Origin: Hybos culiciformis
Taxonomy: Eukaryota; Arthropoda; Insecta; Diptera; Hybotidae
Direction: 5' to 3'
NCBI GenBank assembly: GCA_964007475.1
Contig: OZ023273.1
Span: 4,688,176 to 4,752,175, forward strand
DNA: 64,000 nucleotides
In this document: one piece after another, positions 12,201-25,300 of the stretch
Layout of the letters: each line of letters opens with the position of its first letter
How positions within the stretch are numbered: position 1 is the stretch's first letter
Translations under genes and position numbers: made by a program
The notes under the pieces: generated by a model
The model's input: the letters and a program-made list of their open reading frames with translations, nothing else
The model's database searches: none
What the model was told of the DNA's origin: nothing

Positions 12201-15200
12201 AATTTTGTGCTATCGGCAGACTTCGTCCAAGCAATGCCAATTGTAGTGGCAGTTGTCCTTGTGGTGATAAAGTGTTAACTATTTCGGTTAACTGAAACAA
12301 AACAATAGAGTATTCTAATAAACATTTTATTTCTTTATTTTTAATTACAATAAATGTACAAACATTATTATACAGAACATAACATTAGTAATTCCATTAC
12401 AAAAATTTTAGAACTGCAGATTTAAACAAGTAGTTATCAAAGAAATTCGAAAGAGTAGTTATTTTTACTAAAGATTTAGAGGCCAATGTTGTTTCACAGA
12501 AAGAACATATTATATTTCAAAAACTACATATTTATTTCATAATGATTACAAGCCCAATGCATACTCACAATTATCAATGTATTAAAATAATTTTTGCAAA
12601 CATTCTGATTAAGATTTGAGAATTTCTATTTTAAAAGTTTTGTAAAATTTTAAGATGAAAAAATAAAAAATAATATGTTGTGCACTTGCACATGAACCAT
12701 AGACAAAAAACATTTGGAACTAACGTTTAAAGATTAAATAAAAAAAAACTTGGCGTGGAATTTTAACTTTTGATAAATTACGGATTAACTCTTAAATTTT
12801 TATTTGAATCTTTATTTTAGAAATTGTCTTCGAAATCTTATAAAGAGAGATAATTTTTTAGTTTATGTAAGTATTGTGTATGTTTGTAATATGTATATAC
12901 TGTAACAACAACAACATATAAGACGTGTATTGAAAAAAACTAAAACTAGTATGAATAATTCATAACAATTGTATACGAAGCTGTATTTAAAAACACATAT
13001 AGAAAAATTAAAGTTTGATTTTTAAAAAGGGATTAATAGAAAAATTAGTATTCATTAATGAGAAAAAGGGGATTGAATTGAATAAAAACTACGAAAACCC
13101 ATTTACTTTTTCTTCCTACATAACAAAGTTTATTATTTTCGAATTAGATTTGATCGATTTAATCATCGATTTAAATATCGTGAGTGTTGCGAACAATCAT
13201 AATTATCTTCAGACTTATGCGCTGAAGGATCACTCGTAAGGTCGTAAGTAAATATATCAAGGAATAATAAGTTCTGCACACCTGCGGATGTGAATTGCAA
13301 AATATTATTTCTATAAATTAAAAATATTTATTTTAATTGCAGTTCAAATTTTTTTAATTAACAATAATATAAAAAAAAAGATTCTCTAGCCTAATTTGCA
13401 TAATACTGCTAATTACTAATAATATTGAAAATATTTAGTCTCCATACTTTTTATAATCTTTGGTTAAAAAAAATAAATTCTGTGAGCACATAAAAATGTC
13501 CATTTTTTCTTTTTATTCGTGTACTTTTTTATTTCACACACTTCACTACATCATTATGCTTGTTTTTTTTTTTTTTTATTCTTTTTATTTTTCATCTTTT
13601 TATATGAAAAAAAATGTTTTTGATAGTCTAGCAGCAATTAGTTATATGTGAGCGCTTGAATAAGAAAGACTGTATAAAAACTAAAATAAAATATATTAAA
13701 AATGTAATGACTAAATTATTATTAAAATAAACGAGAAAAATAATTTATGAAAATGTAGAATTAAATTTATATAGGAAAATATAATATAAAAAAATATTAA
13801 TTAAAATTTAAAAAATAGAATACATAATACTTTTATGATTTGGTAGCTATAAAACAAAATCAATGAAATTTAATAATAATTCAAGTATTATAATTACAAA
13901 TAAGTCTTATAGTCAATGTTAGCACGAATAAATGAAATTATTGTTAAAAAGGATAACAAAACTAATTGAATAAACAACATGTAAGAGTCATGATGACTCA
14001 TAACAAAAGGAATACTATTTTTATACCTAATTATTATTTTCCCGTAAAAATGATTAAAATAAGAATTAATAATTGTTGCATAGAAAAATAAGGATCCATA
14101 ACATATAATCCAATAAGATCTAATTAGGTACATCGCATCTACAAAAGGGGCTTTCAATTATTATTGAAAAAAAAATTTTCAGCTGTTCAAACAATTTATT
14201 TATTTCAAACGTAACAAAATGAGAGAAATTTTATATTCACTTTCAATAGAAATAGATATATTTATAAGTTTTTAATTAACAAGCGATATTGCGCGTTTAA
14301 TTCGTGACAATATACCTAAGGTTCAATTACTTATTAAAAAAAAATCGTATCGGCATTCCAATTTCTTTTTAATTTTTATTCATATTATTATTTCCGTTTC
14401 ATAAATAAAATATTCTTAATTTATATATGAATAATTATTTAAAATAAAAAAAATTAATCTAAAGAATAATAAAAATAAAGTTAATAAACTTTTTTTTGTT
14501 GAATATCGAAAATATTATTTTGTTGACGTTTAGTATATACATGCTAAACATTTTGAAAATAATCTGGTTTTAATGTCTGCCTTATGATTACTTTCAAGAA
14601 TAATTGCTAAATAACAAAATTATGTAAATTTATTTTTATCATAATTTAGGTATGAACGAGAAATATAATACTGTTTACAATCTTGATACTACCAGAAATA
14701 TTATTACAACTCTATAGCAGAGAGTGGCAAAAATGAACCGACTTCTTTTTCGTAGTACCTATTTTTATGTATATTTTGTTGGAAAAAAAAAATAAAACAA
14801 ATCATCAAACATAAACATTTGTGTATTTGTATGCAGTTGGCTGAAATTTGTATTTTATCCACGAATATTTTATTCGTAATTGAGGATCTGTTAGGTTTAT
14901 TTTAAAGTCTTATTTCATTAGATAAGTGTTTTTTAAGAGTTTAAGTAAGTAGAATAGAAAAGAACCTTTGTAGATCATTTCAGAGTTAGGGAAATATTCT
15001 GTGCTATTACAGAAAAATAATAATGTGAGGAAAATATTTTTTCTAAATCTTTAAATTATGCTCATTTGAATAATCTATTTGTTTCTATAAATCACACTCA
15101 GCATATAATAAAACTATTTTTTATATAATGACATACCTACAATCTGAATATTTTTTTTATTTATTTGTACTATGTAGACATGTATATATGTTAATATTTT

Positions 15201-16315
15201 CCTCTTCATATGTATCAAATATTTTCACTCTATTTGTCTAGAATCTTGTTTTAAGGATTTTTTGAATAGTAGACTTTACCCTCTTGTTAACAAAATATTT
15301 GATATCAAAAATTTTCTTGTAATAAAATTTTATTGACATTAACAATAAAACTCCATCACTTTATCATTTAATTTTTGGCAACATTTTATTATCAAGGGGT
15401 ATTGGTTTTTTGTTTTAATTTTTTGTTAACATTTTTTTGAAATATTTTTGGTAAAAAAAAATTTTCGTTAGTATGTAATTGTAATAATATCTATAGTTAG
15501 TACTTGAAATAAACAAATAAATATCAAAATTCAAACTAAATATTTTTTTAATTTCATTATTTTTATCTCTGATCATGACCTAGAATATTACCAAATTAAA
15601 TTCTATTCTATAAAAAAAAAAATATATATATACATATACTACATAGTATGTGTATTCCGCAGTTTATATGTGAGCTTTTTTCATTCATCAACAAAAACTG
15701 GATTGTGCTTTCATAAATTTTTTTTTTCAATATAGAATTGACAGTCTTTCTATAATAATAAATACATCATTATCTTTTATATTAATTAAAATAAAACAAT
15801 ATTAAATAATAGATAATCAAAATAAAATTCAAACCAAGCATTTCTATCAAGTATTAACAAAATTTCTTTACATTTATTATATTTTGAAAAGGCTGTAACG
15901 TGAGTTAATAAAAATTTCTTATCAAAAATTTTGATTTTCAAATTTAGATTATTAATTTAATGTTCATTGAATAAGTTTTGTTATCTTTATAGCAAAAAAA
16001 AAAAAAGAAAAAAGATAATCAAAACAAATGGGCGGAAGATTATTCCTATTTTAAATTTAAATAAAAAAATAAATGAATCAAAACAAATAGTTATTATTAA
16101 ATAGGTATTTACATATAATATTGGTATAATCATGATTTACATAGAATGAGATTTAATTTACAAATAAAAATAAAATAATAAGTTTAATAATTTAATAAAA
16201 AATAAAACCAAAAAAATAATAAATAATAATAACATAAATAATTAAAAATAAATATTTTAATAAAACAAAATAAAATTAATATACAAGTAAAAAATAAAAA
16301 ATAATATTGTTTTGA

Positions 16316-16347
<32 letters not shown>

Positions 16348-19300
16348 TAAAAAGAAATTGTCCAAATTTAATTGATATAATTATTAATATCATATTATCA
16401 AAAAATTATAAAATAACTTACTGAAATATAAAATAAAAGAAATAAGTGAAAGAAATGAGTCTTTTACCAATAATTGCATTTAATAGAAATATAAAAATGA
16501 TTAAATTGCCTATAATTGTGATATTAGTTCTACATTTATTTTTAGGTTGGTATTTTTATATTTACATACATCAAATTTGTAAAAAAATTATAATTTAGGT
16601 GCACACTTGTTTCAAAAAAATTAATTGATTTACCTACTCCATTTACATTTGCGGTTTTATTCTGAATATAAGAATTTTATTATTTTTATACTATTATCAT
16701 TAAACAATTATAAATACGTGAAAATGTCAACTCATTAATAATTTGAAATTTTAATAATTTGGAATTTAATAAATTAAGATTTTGTTTTGAATTGGGCAAG
16801 AAGTTTGTTTTGAATTGGGCAAGTTGTTGGTGGAATGATGGAATTTATGATATTGAAAATTTAGATTGATTTGAAAATAAACTAGATTCGCGAAAATCTC
16901 GTTCATGACGCATGTTATTTTTATTTCAGAAAATTACATGATTATTTATTAAATAAAATTTTAATTTCAATAACCTTTTTAGGAGAGGGTCATTTGATAT
17001 GGCATTACACAAAAAGTTTTAACAAAAATTATTACGCTTTCTATAATAGAAATATCTTGTTTGACCTAAAATTTTAGATCGTTTAATATAACTAATGACA
17101 AAACTAAGTTATAATTAAAAATATTAAACAATATTTACATTTAATTGCAAAAATAAATATTTAACGCTATTTTATTAAATATTTTTGCTTAAATTATATA
17201 GACAAATAAAATTTGTGTCAGCATAAACATGTAAGGAACAAGTGTTGCTAACTATTGCTATAAGAGTCAAGTATATCAGTAGATTCAGTTTTCTATTCTA
17301 GAATGTGAATGATAATTGTAGATAAAATATTATGTCAATATTGAATTTCGTGATCCCTTATGAAAAACTTACGAGCATTGGAAACTATTTTCTTATGTCA
17401 AAAATTTTATGACTTTCGTTCAATAATGCCTGAAAAAGTTTTTGGAATAATCTGATTAAAAATTTTTCACATGCATTTTGTTAGTACATTTTATGTTTGA
17501 TATTAAATTACACTAAAAATATACATGTCGAATACTTTTATTCTAAAAACAATTTTACATTTTCTCTAATGCAGTAATTATTATATTAAAAATTTCATGA
17601 AACTACTTTAAATCTGAGTTTTATATCAATTTGTTTCCAATCATACCATTTTGAAGAAACTGTGAGAATAAGAAAACTTACTGTGACTATACATGAACTC
17701 CTACACATTTTTGAGCAGATTATTATTTTGTAATAAATTTTAAGTTATTATTTTTTTTTTGGAAGGTTTTCTAAATTTTTGCTTGTGATTTGTAAATTAT
17801 AAAGAAACATAAAAATATATAGTTACATGAATAAAATTTTTTTTTCAACTTGAAAGAAAAATCAGTATCATTATCAATGGCAAGTTCAAGGTTAAATTTG
17901 TTTGAAATAAGAAAATGCATTTTAGTGTTTTTGAAAATAGATGTTAAAGTTGTAATTTTTTTTTATGAAAAAATTAATGTACTTAGGAGCTGATTGTACA
18001 TCTATATATATATTTGGACAGTCATAACAAAACATAATATGTATAAAACAAATCCAGATTTCCAGCAAAATGAAATTGCTTTCTTAATTACTATAAATAG
18101 ATTTTTGATGTGGTAGAATCATATTTTTCATTTCGTACAAAAAAAAGAACAGAAGAAAAAATGAGTTATGAAGGTATATCTGAAATTAAAATGGCAATAG
18201 TTTACTCTGAAAGCTCTGAACTTTATCCGGAAAAACCTAAGACGAATTAAATAACTAATCTACATATTGACTCTTATACATAAATTTTAATAAAAAGACA
18301 TTTTTTTAAGAACAAAAATTTCTAATTCAGTTCTTTATCTAAAATCATTATTTTTTTTTGTCTCTGACTGTTGCCCTCATATTTTTGATTCGTATTAAGT
18401 GTGTTATATTTACAGCTAACTGGAAATATTAACTTTCTTTTGGATTTACATATCTTTTCTCTCATTAAATTTCAAAATTAAATTACTAATTTTATTTCAT
18501 TTTGGGGTCAGTAACTTTTTTTTATGTTGCAAAATGTAAAATTAAAGATAATCATGCAAGAATAAAAAATATTGAAAGATATTTCTTTAAAACACGCACA
18601 AAAATTAAAAAAAAAAAAAACCATTGTATATGGGACACGCTTTTTTAAGATTGATTTGGTGAAACTTATTTTCATTTTGCCCTGCCTTTCTTTTCAAAAA
18701 AAAAATGAAAATTCACGTGCAAATATTTTATGATAATTTTTAAGGCGAATGTCGAAGAAAATTTACTGTTCAATTAACGGGCTTGAGTTAAGAGCCGACA
18801 GCGAGTTTAATAAAGCTGGAGAACTTTTGAAGATTACGCTCAAGAGAGCTAAAAATGAAGATAAAGTATTATAATTAATTTTAAATAAGTAGAATAAATA
18901 AATGCCTTAATAAAATACATAAATATATATGTTCATGAAAAATGAATAAAAAAAACAGTTAAAATTTTTAACCCTAATCAAAAACTAAATTATCATTGCT
19001 TTTTCTTAACATATTGACGTCATACGCAGTTATGGTTTGAGTTATATTATTTTATTTTGACATCAAATACATTGAATTTAAAATATATTTACAGTACAGA
19101 CATAAAATTTACAAAAGTATTTAAATCCTATTTTAAATTTACACTCTTGATTGCTGAAGCATAAATTTTTTTTTTGGTACCTACTTATTTTACGTTTTTG
19201 TTCAATATAAATAATATTGATGTATATAATTGTAGGTATGTACATTATGTACGATATTAATACCTATGAATTGGAATAAGAGCTAAATTAAATAATTCCG

Positions 19301-22300
19301 ACATGACCGATATTTAGGTAGCATATTGTTCTATTGGTAATTATAATAATATAATAATAGTGAGAAAAAAATTTAATTCGACTGAATCGAAGAGTTTAAA
19401 AAAAAAAATAGCATTAAATAAAATCAAATTGTAATCTAATTAAATATTTAAGAATTTTGGAATTGAACACAAACTGTTTCAGTTACTATATAGATTTCTG
19501 TATCAAGTTATTTAAACAGAATTTCAAATTGTTCTAAATAATTTTGATTAATTAATTCTATTTTAAATATGTACTACATTACATATAGTTTTTTTTTTTG
19601 CATTACTAGATGACTTTCTAAATTTCAGATTTTTTCTTTTGATTATTATAAAATTTTTTTTCTTTAAAGTTCTTTAAAAAGTTCTAAGAAAACCAGTAAA
19701 AAGAAGGAAATAAAAATAAAAGATATTAATTTTTTTTTTTCTCATAAACCAGTTTACATTTTGCCATTAAAATTGATTTTACTTGAATCTTAAATAAAAA
19801 ATATACTTAAAGGTATTGAAATTTACTACGGTCTCACACAAGTTATAAGTTATTTTTAGAAAAATGAAATCTATTTTTGAGAATATTTTATATTTAGTAT
19901 TTTGGTCTTGAAATTTAATTTGCAATTTGCAATAGGTTTTGAAAATAAAAGGTTTTTTAATGATTCTTTGAAGCATTAAGCTTTAAAAGTTTGAATATAA
20001 AACTTATAAAGTGCCTATAATTTTCTTATATATATAGATAATTGAATAACTTCAAGGATGAGAGATTTTTTTCAACAATATAGCTGATTATATTATATTT
20101 TCTTTGATTTGAATTATAATAAAAACTAAAAATTAACTAAATTTTATTATTGAGTTTAATTTAAGGCTATTTTCTAATTTGCAGAGCGTTATCATCACAC
20201 CATTTCTTATATAGAATCAAAAAAAAAAAAAAAAACCAAATTGATCTGAACAAAATTTCTTAGTTTTGTTTTATACATATATACTTTTTTGATTTTGCAA
20301 AACAAAAAGTTAAACCTTAAATTATTTTACTTTGACAAATTAAAAAAATATCATTAGAAAATATAATTTATTTATTTTTTTTTAAATTGCAGAATGAAGG
20401 TTAATGTTATAATGAAAATATTTTTTGAATAAATATTATAATACAGTATAATAATATTTATAAAGTAAAAAAAAAAAAATGTTAATTGCGAACGCGAGAA
20501 AAATTTTATAAAAGAAAAAAAAAAAAAAAATAGTTCTGTAAATTGTTGATTTTTTGTTTTCTTCAAACAAGATAAAAATATCAAGAAGGTCAATGGTTTT
20601 AAGTAGCATTTCAATTAAAAAATATGAAAATTGTGAAAATTCATGAATGCTATTTTAAATATTTGTTGAGAAAAATTAACGATATCTTTCTTCAGCCATT
20701 GTAACAACGCATGTATGACGTTGGGCTACAGTCGATATTCTAGAATCTTTTTTTGAGAGTGCTATTGCGAATTCGATTTTGATGGTTATTAAAATTAAAA
20801 TTCTTTTGAACTTGCTAGTAAGCTAATATTTGTCGATCATTGATGAAATTAAAAAAAAAATTATTACAATCTATACAATACTACTGAATACATTACAAAT
20901 AAATATTTTAAAATTTTCATGAAAATCATAATTAAGGCATTGTATTTATTTGATTGCCTTTATTTTGAATGAATCAAAAAGTTATAAGACATTTATTTTG
21001 TGAATACATGTGAAATTTATAAAATTTCACTGAACTTTCTGTTTTTCTCTTATTCATTATAATTTGTTAAAAAAAAAAGCTTAAATTAAAGAGTCTTATA
21101 GAAGTCATTAATTTATTTTTCACTTTTATATTGTGTTTACTCAAAAAAAAAAATTTAGGGTGTATTTTATTTTTTTTATTATTTATATTGTTTAGACAAA
21201 TTTCAATGGCTTTTAATTACTACTTATTATTATTATAATAAAATTAATATGCTTAAGTATGTATGTATGTATGTCGTACAAGATTACCAACAGCATTAAA
21301 ATTGTAAAAGTATAATAAGTAATAACAATAAACATTCAAGATTATTTTTAAGTATACCAGGCTTCAAATGTTCTTTTAATAAGTTGTAAATTTGTCGATC
21401 CAAATCATCTATCTCTTTGCATTCGCCTGAGACTGACAAATATTGTTATAATTTAATAAAGTTCTTTACAAAATATTTTGAATACGACAAAAGTTATGCA
21501 CCTTCAGAGTTATTAAAATTGGATAGACAGTTGTACAAAATTGCATCTAGAAATCATGTGCAAAGTGTATATTACGTTGATAATTATAGAAACCATGAGA
21601 AATTTAATTACATATTTTATTACACTCATTTTCGTATTTTTTTTTTTATAAATAAATAAATTATTAACTTAACGCGTATGTGTGTTTATAGTAATGAAGA
21701 AGCATTCGAATTACTACACAACAGAAGAATGAAGTGTATTAAACGTTGAACTCAAATTTAAACTTCTTTTCCCTATCCATTTAATATTAATACCTTTCTT
21801 CTTTTTCAATATGTAAGAAACAATTTATTATTAGAAAATTATGAATAAGAACGGTATTCTGTTTTATGTTTTTTAAACATAATTTTGAATATTTGTTTAG
21901 TTTAACATTAATATAAATTATTTGAATTTTAAATAGAAGTTCATAAATACTCATGTATGAATACTTACTTTTTGAATATCATTAGCTTAAAAAAGTTTGT
22001 TTTTACTTTTTAGTTTAAAATTATTCTTGTTTTTTTCTTAATACCTCCTGTGAAAAAAGTGTAAGAGTTGAATAAACTTAAAAAAAAAAAAACAATTGTA
22101 GTTGCGAAAAGAGCTTAATACTCCTAAGCACAATAAAAAACATTAACTAAACATACATAATATAAGTATACTCGTATATATAGATTCTAAATTCGGTTCC
22201 TCAATTAAGATAAATTGAAAGAAAAATGAAATAATATTGATGTATATCATGAAAATTATAACAATATTTGTCAGTCTCAGGCGAATGCAAAGAGATATAT

Positions 22301-25300
22301 GATTTGGATCGAAAAATTTACAACTTATTAAAAGAACATTTGAAGCCTGGTATATTTAAAAATAATCTTGAATGTTTATTGTTATTACTTATTATACTTT
22401 TACAATTCTGTTCAAAAAATTCTCTAGAGCTGAAAATTATGTGGGCAAAATACCAAGATAACTTAGTTATTAGTTTCAAAAAGAATTAAAACCTTGAAAA
22501 TATTTTAATAAGCGCTTGAACACTGAAATGCTCAAATGTCCCAAAAAAGGTTATCAAATTTAAAACAATGTTTTTCCATTACTGGTTACAAGATGTTTGT
22601 TCGGTGTACAAAGACTGCCACAAAAAGTTTTACTAATTATTTAGGTCTCGCTCGAGTATAATATCCACGAGGAATTTCGTATTTGGAAGAACTAAAAAAC
22701 TGGTGTTTTACACTTTGTTATTAAATTATATTGACGTATTTAACTTTGAAATACATTATCTACTTAATTTTGACGTATTCATGAAAGATTAAAATTTTTC
22801 AATTTTAATATTATGAATCATATCTTTATAATATATTTTGAAATTTTCTTTGAAAATAAATATTAAAAAAAATTTATCAGTGAAGTTTTTATACAAAGAG
22901 ATTGTGATTGTTAACTTTTAGCTATTTGTAGAAGCGGAAATATTTATAGTATATACAAATTTATCAAAAATATGCGTATACAAAATCCGTTGTATTTCAA
23001 TTTTTATATTAAAACTAATATAATTTTGCTTGACCATGTTAAAAATAATACTAATAAATAACTACAGATAAAAAATTAGCAAATGATCTTCTTGATTTTT
23101 AAACGTTCATTCAGTTTCAGAGAATGAAAAACTTTTAACCGTGTTGATTAGCATATCAGATAAGCGTTCATTGAAGTTGAAATGATAAATAAAAAATTAG
23201 AAAAACTGTAAATTTACAGTCCGAGCAGAAACAATTTCAAAGATTACAAAAAAATAATCTTGACGTTAATTTTTTGTTTTAAAAAGCCTCTTGGTTTGAG
23301 TAGTAGGTATATTTAATTTTCTATTATTCTACAAATTTGATATATATTTCTCATTTGATACACTTATTATACGTACACTGTAGAGTACATTCATCATACA
23401 ACATAATTAAATTAATATTTATTTAATTTTGTTAATAAAGTTGATAAAATAAAAACAATTTTTTTTTTTGATATTGTGGTTTTACCCCCTAATGTAATTT
23501 TTTTCTATTCATCTCTAATCAAATATTGTAATTTGCTTACTGCGAATTTTTGACCCAATTCTATTTCCTCTAAAAGTTATTTTCTTTTTTTTTTTCATAT
23601 TTTTAATTTATGCATTGTGAATGCAATTTTTTTTTTTTTCAATTTTGATATTTGTACATAAAATATTATTATAAATGGGTATATTTTGATAAAATAGCTT
23701 ACCGCCAGTTGTAAATTAGATTGAAAACTATAAATCCAATTAAAGACTTTCATTGTTCGGAAATATGCAAATAATGTTATTTTTAATTGAAAAAAAAATT
23801 CATGGCAAAAAAAACTTTGGACTTTGATTAATCCAGGAAGAGATTAAATTGCTTAAATCAGATTTTAATTTTTTTTTGTTAATAAACCATCAAGCAAACC
23901 TTAAAAAATTCACGAATCTACTATGTTAATATACATACCGAAATCGATAAATTGTTAAAGCTGAATTAATAAAACTAAAAAAAGTTAAAGAATTATAAAA
24001 AAAATCCTAAAATAACGATGGTGTCTTTAATATCAAATGAGTTTTTTTATCCTTCAATCAAATTTTTTAATTGACTTAATTTATGAGTGAAATAAGAAGT
24101 AAAGAAAATTTCAATGTAATTAAAAATAAAATCATTAAATATTTTTTTTGAAAGAAAATTCTTTATTCATTTTTTGCAAATAGAAATGCGACTAATTGAC
24201 CTTAAAAACATATTAAATTTATATTTTTATACATGTTTTTATATTTTTGAAACAAAATCAAAATTGAAAAATTATTTTCATAAATAAATTTGTTTTTATA
24301 TAAATATAATGAGTAGATATGTATGTATGCATGCATTGTACAGTGAACGGCAAAAATGTTTGCTTATTATTTTCATATTTTTTGCTCAAAACTGTTCGGT
24401 TTTCTTAAGTTTTATATTTTTTTTCATTTCTGGAACTTTTGATAAAACTTTTTTCTTAAAACTTTTTTTGGAAAAAAAATGTTTTTTTTTTAAATATAGG
24501 AATTTTGGATGCTTCAGTAAATTAATGAAAAGCAATAATTGAATGTAAAAATGTTTAATTGTGTCGCTGACTATGACTACGAGCGATAAAATTAAATATG
24601 TAGTTGAAAACGTAGACTTTTAAAAACTTTTTTTTTAAATTTATTTACATTAAATGAGAAAAATTTACAACTTGAGTAAACTGAGCAAATAATAGAAAAA
24701 AACACATAAAAAGTTTAAAACATTATAATGGCAGAAAAAAAAAATCGAAAATTTAATGAAAGTTTATTGCAGAGATTTAGTTAAATTTTCTATGACTCGC
24801 TTACTTGATTAAGTACTTAAATAAATAAAAACATTAATTTTTTAAAGAATAATTTAATTCTTAATATTTTTTTTAAATTACGGATTAATGTAAATTTGTA
24901 AATGATTATCAATGATTAATAAGTTTGAACATAGTTCATGTTATTATGTAAAAAATAGGTATACCTACATATTTTATAGACATAAATAAAATTGTGGCGA
25001 TTCTGGTTTATAAAAAAAATATTAAATTAAGGTATAATACAAAAAAAGTAAAATAAATAAGGAAACCTAGGTAGGAAATTCCTTTAACTAAGTATAATAA
25101 TTTTGCTTTGGGAAGTTATTAAGTAATTAATACTAATATTTTTTTAAAGAAATTTAGTTAGATGATAAAATACCTACATTATCTCTCTAAGTCTGTATAC
25201 GAAATAAATACATATAAAATTTTTAATTATTCTGAGTTCTACCTGCTGCCATAATGTGCATTTTGCAGCACGGAAGTTTTTCCTTTATTTAATTAAAAAA

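Noticed and set aside
13015..13239. 74-aa ORF MIFKKGLIEKLVFINEKKG...
   Set aside because: The composition is that of AT-rich background, with no splice context and no recognisable domain.
20372..20614. 80-aa minus-strand hydrophobic ORF
   Set aside because: It is Phe/Leu/Ile/Lys-rich because of poly-A/T tracts and has no family features.
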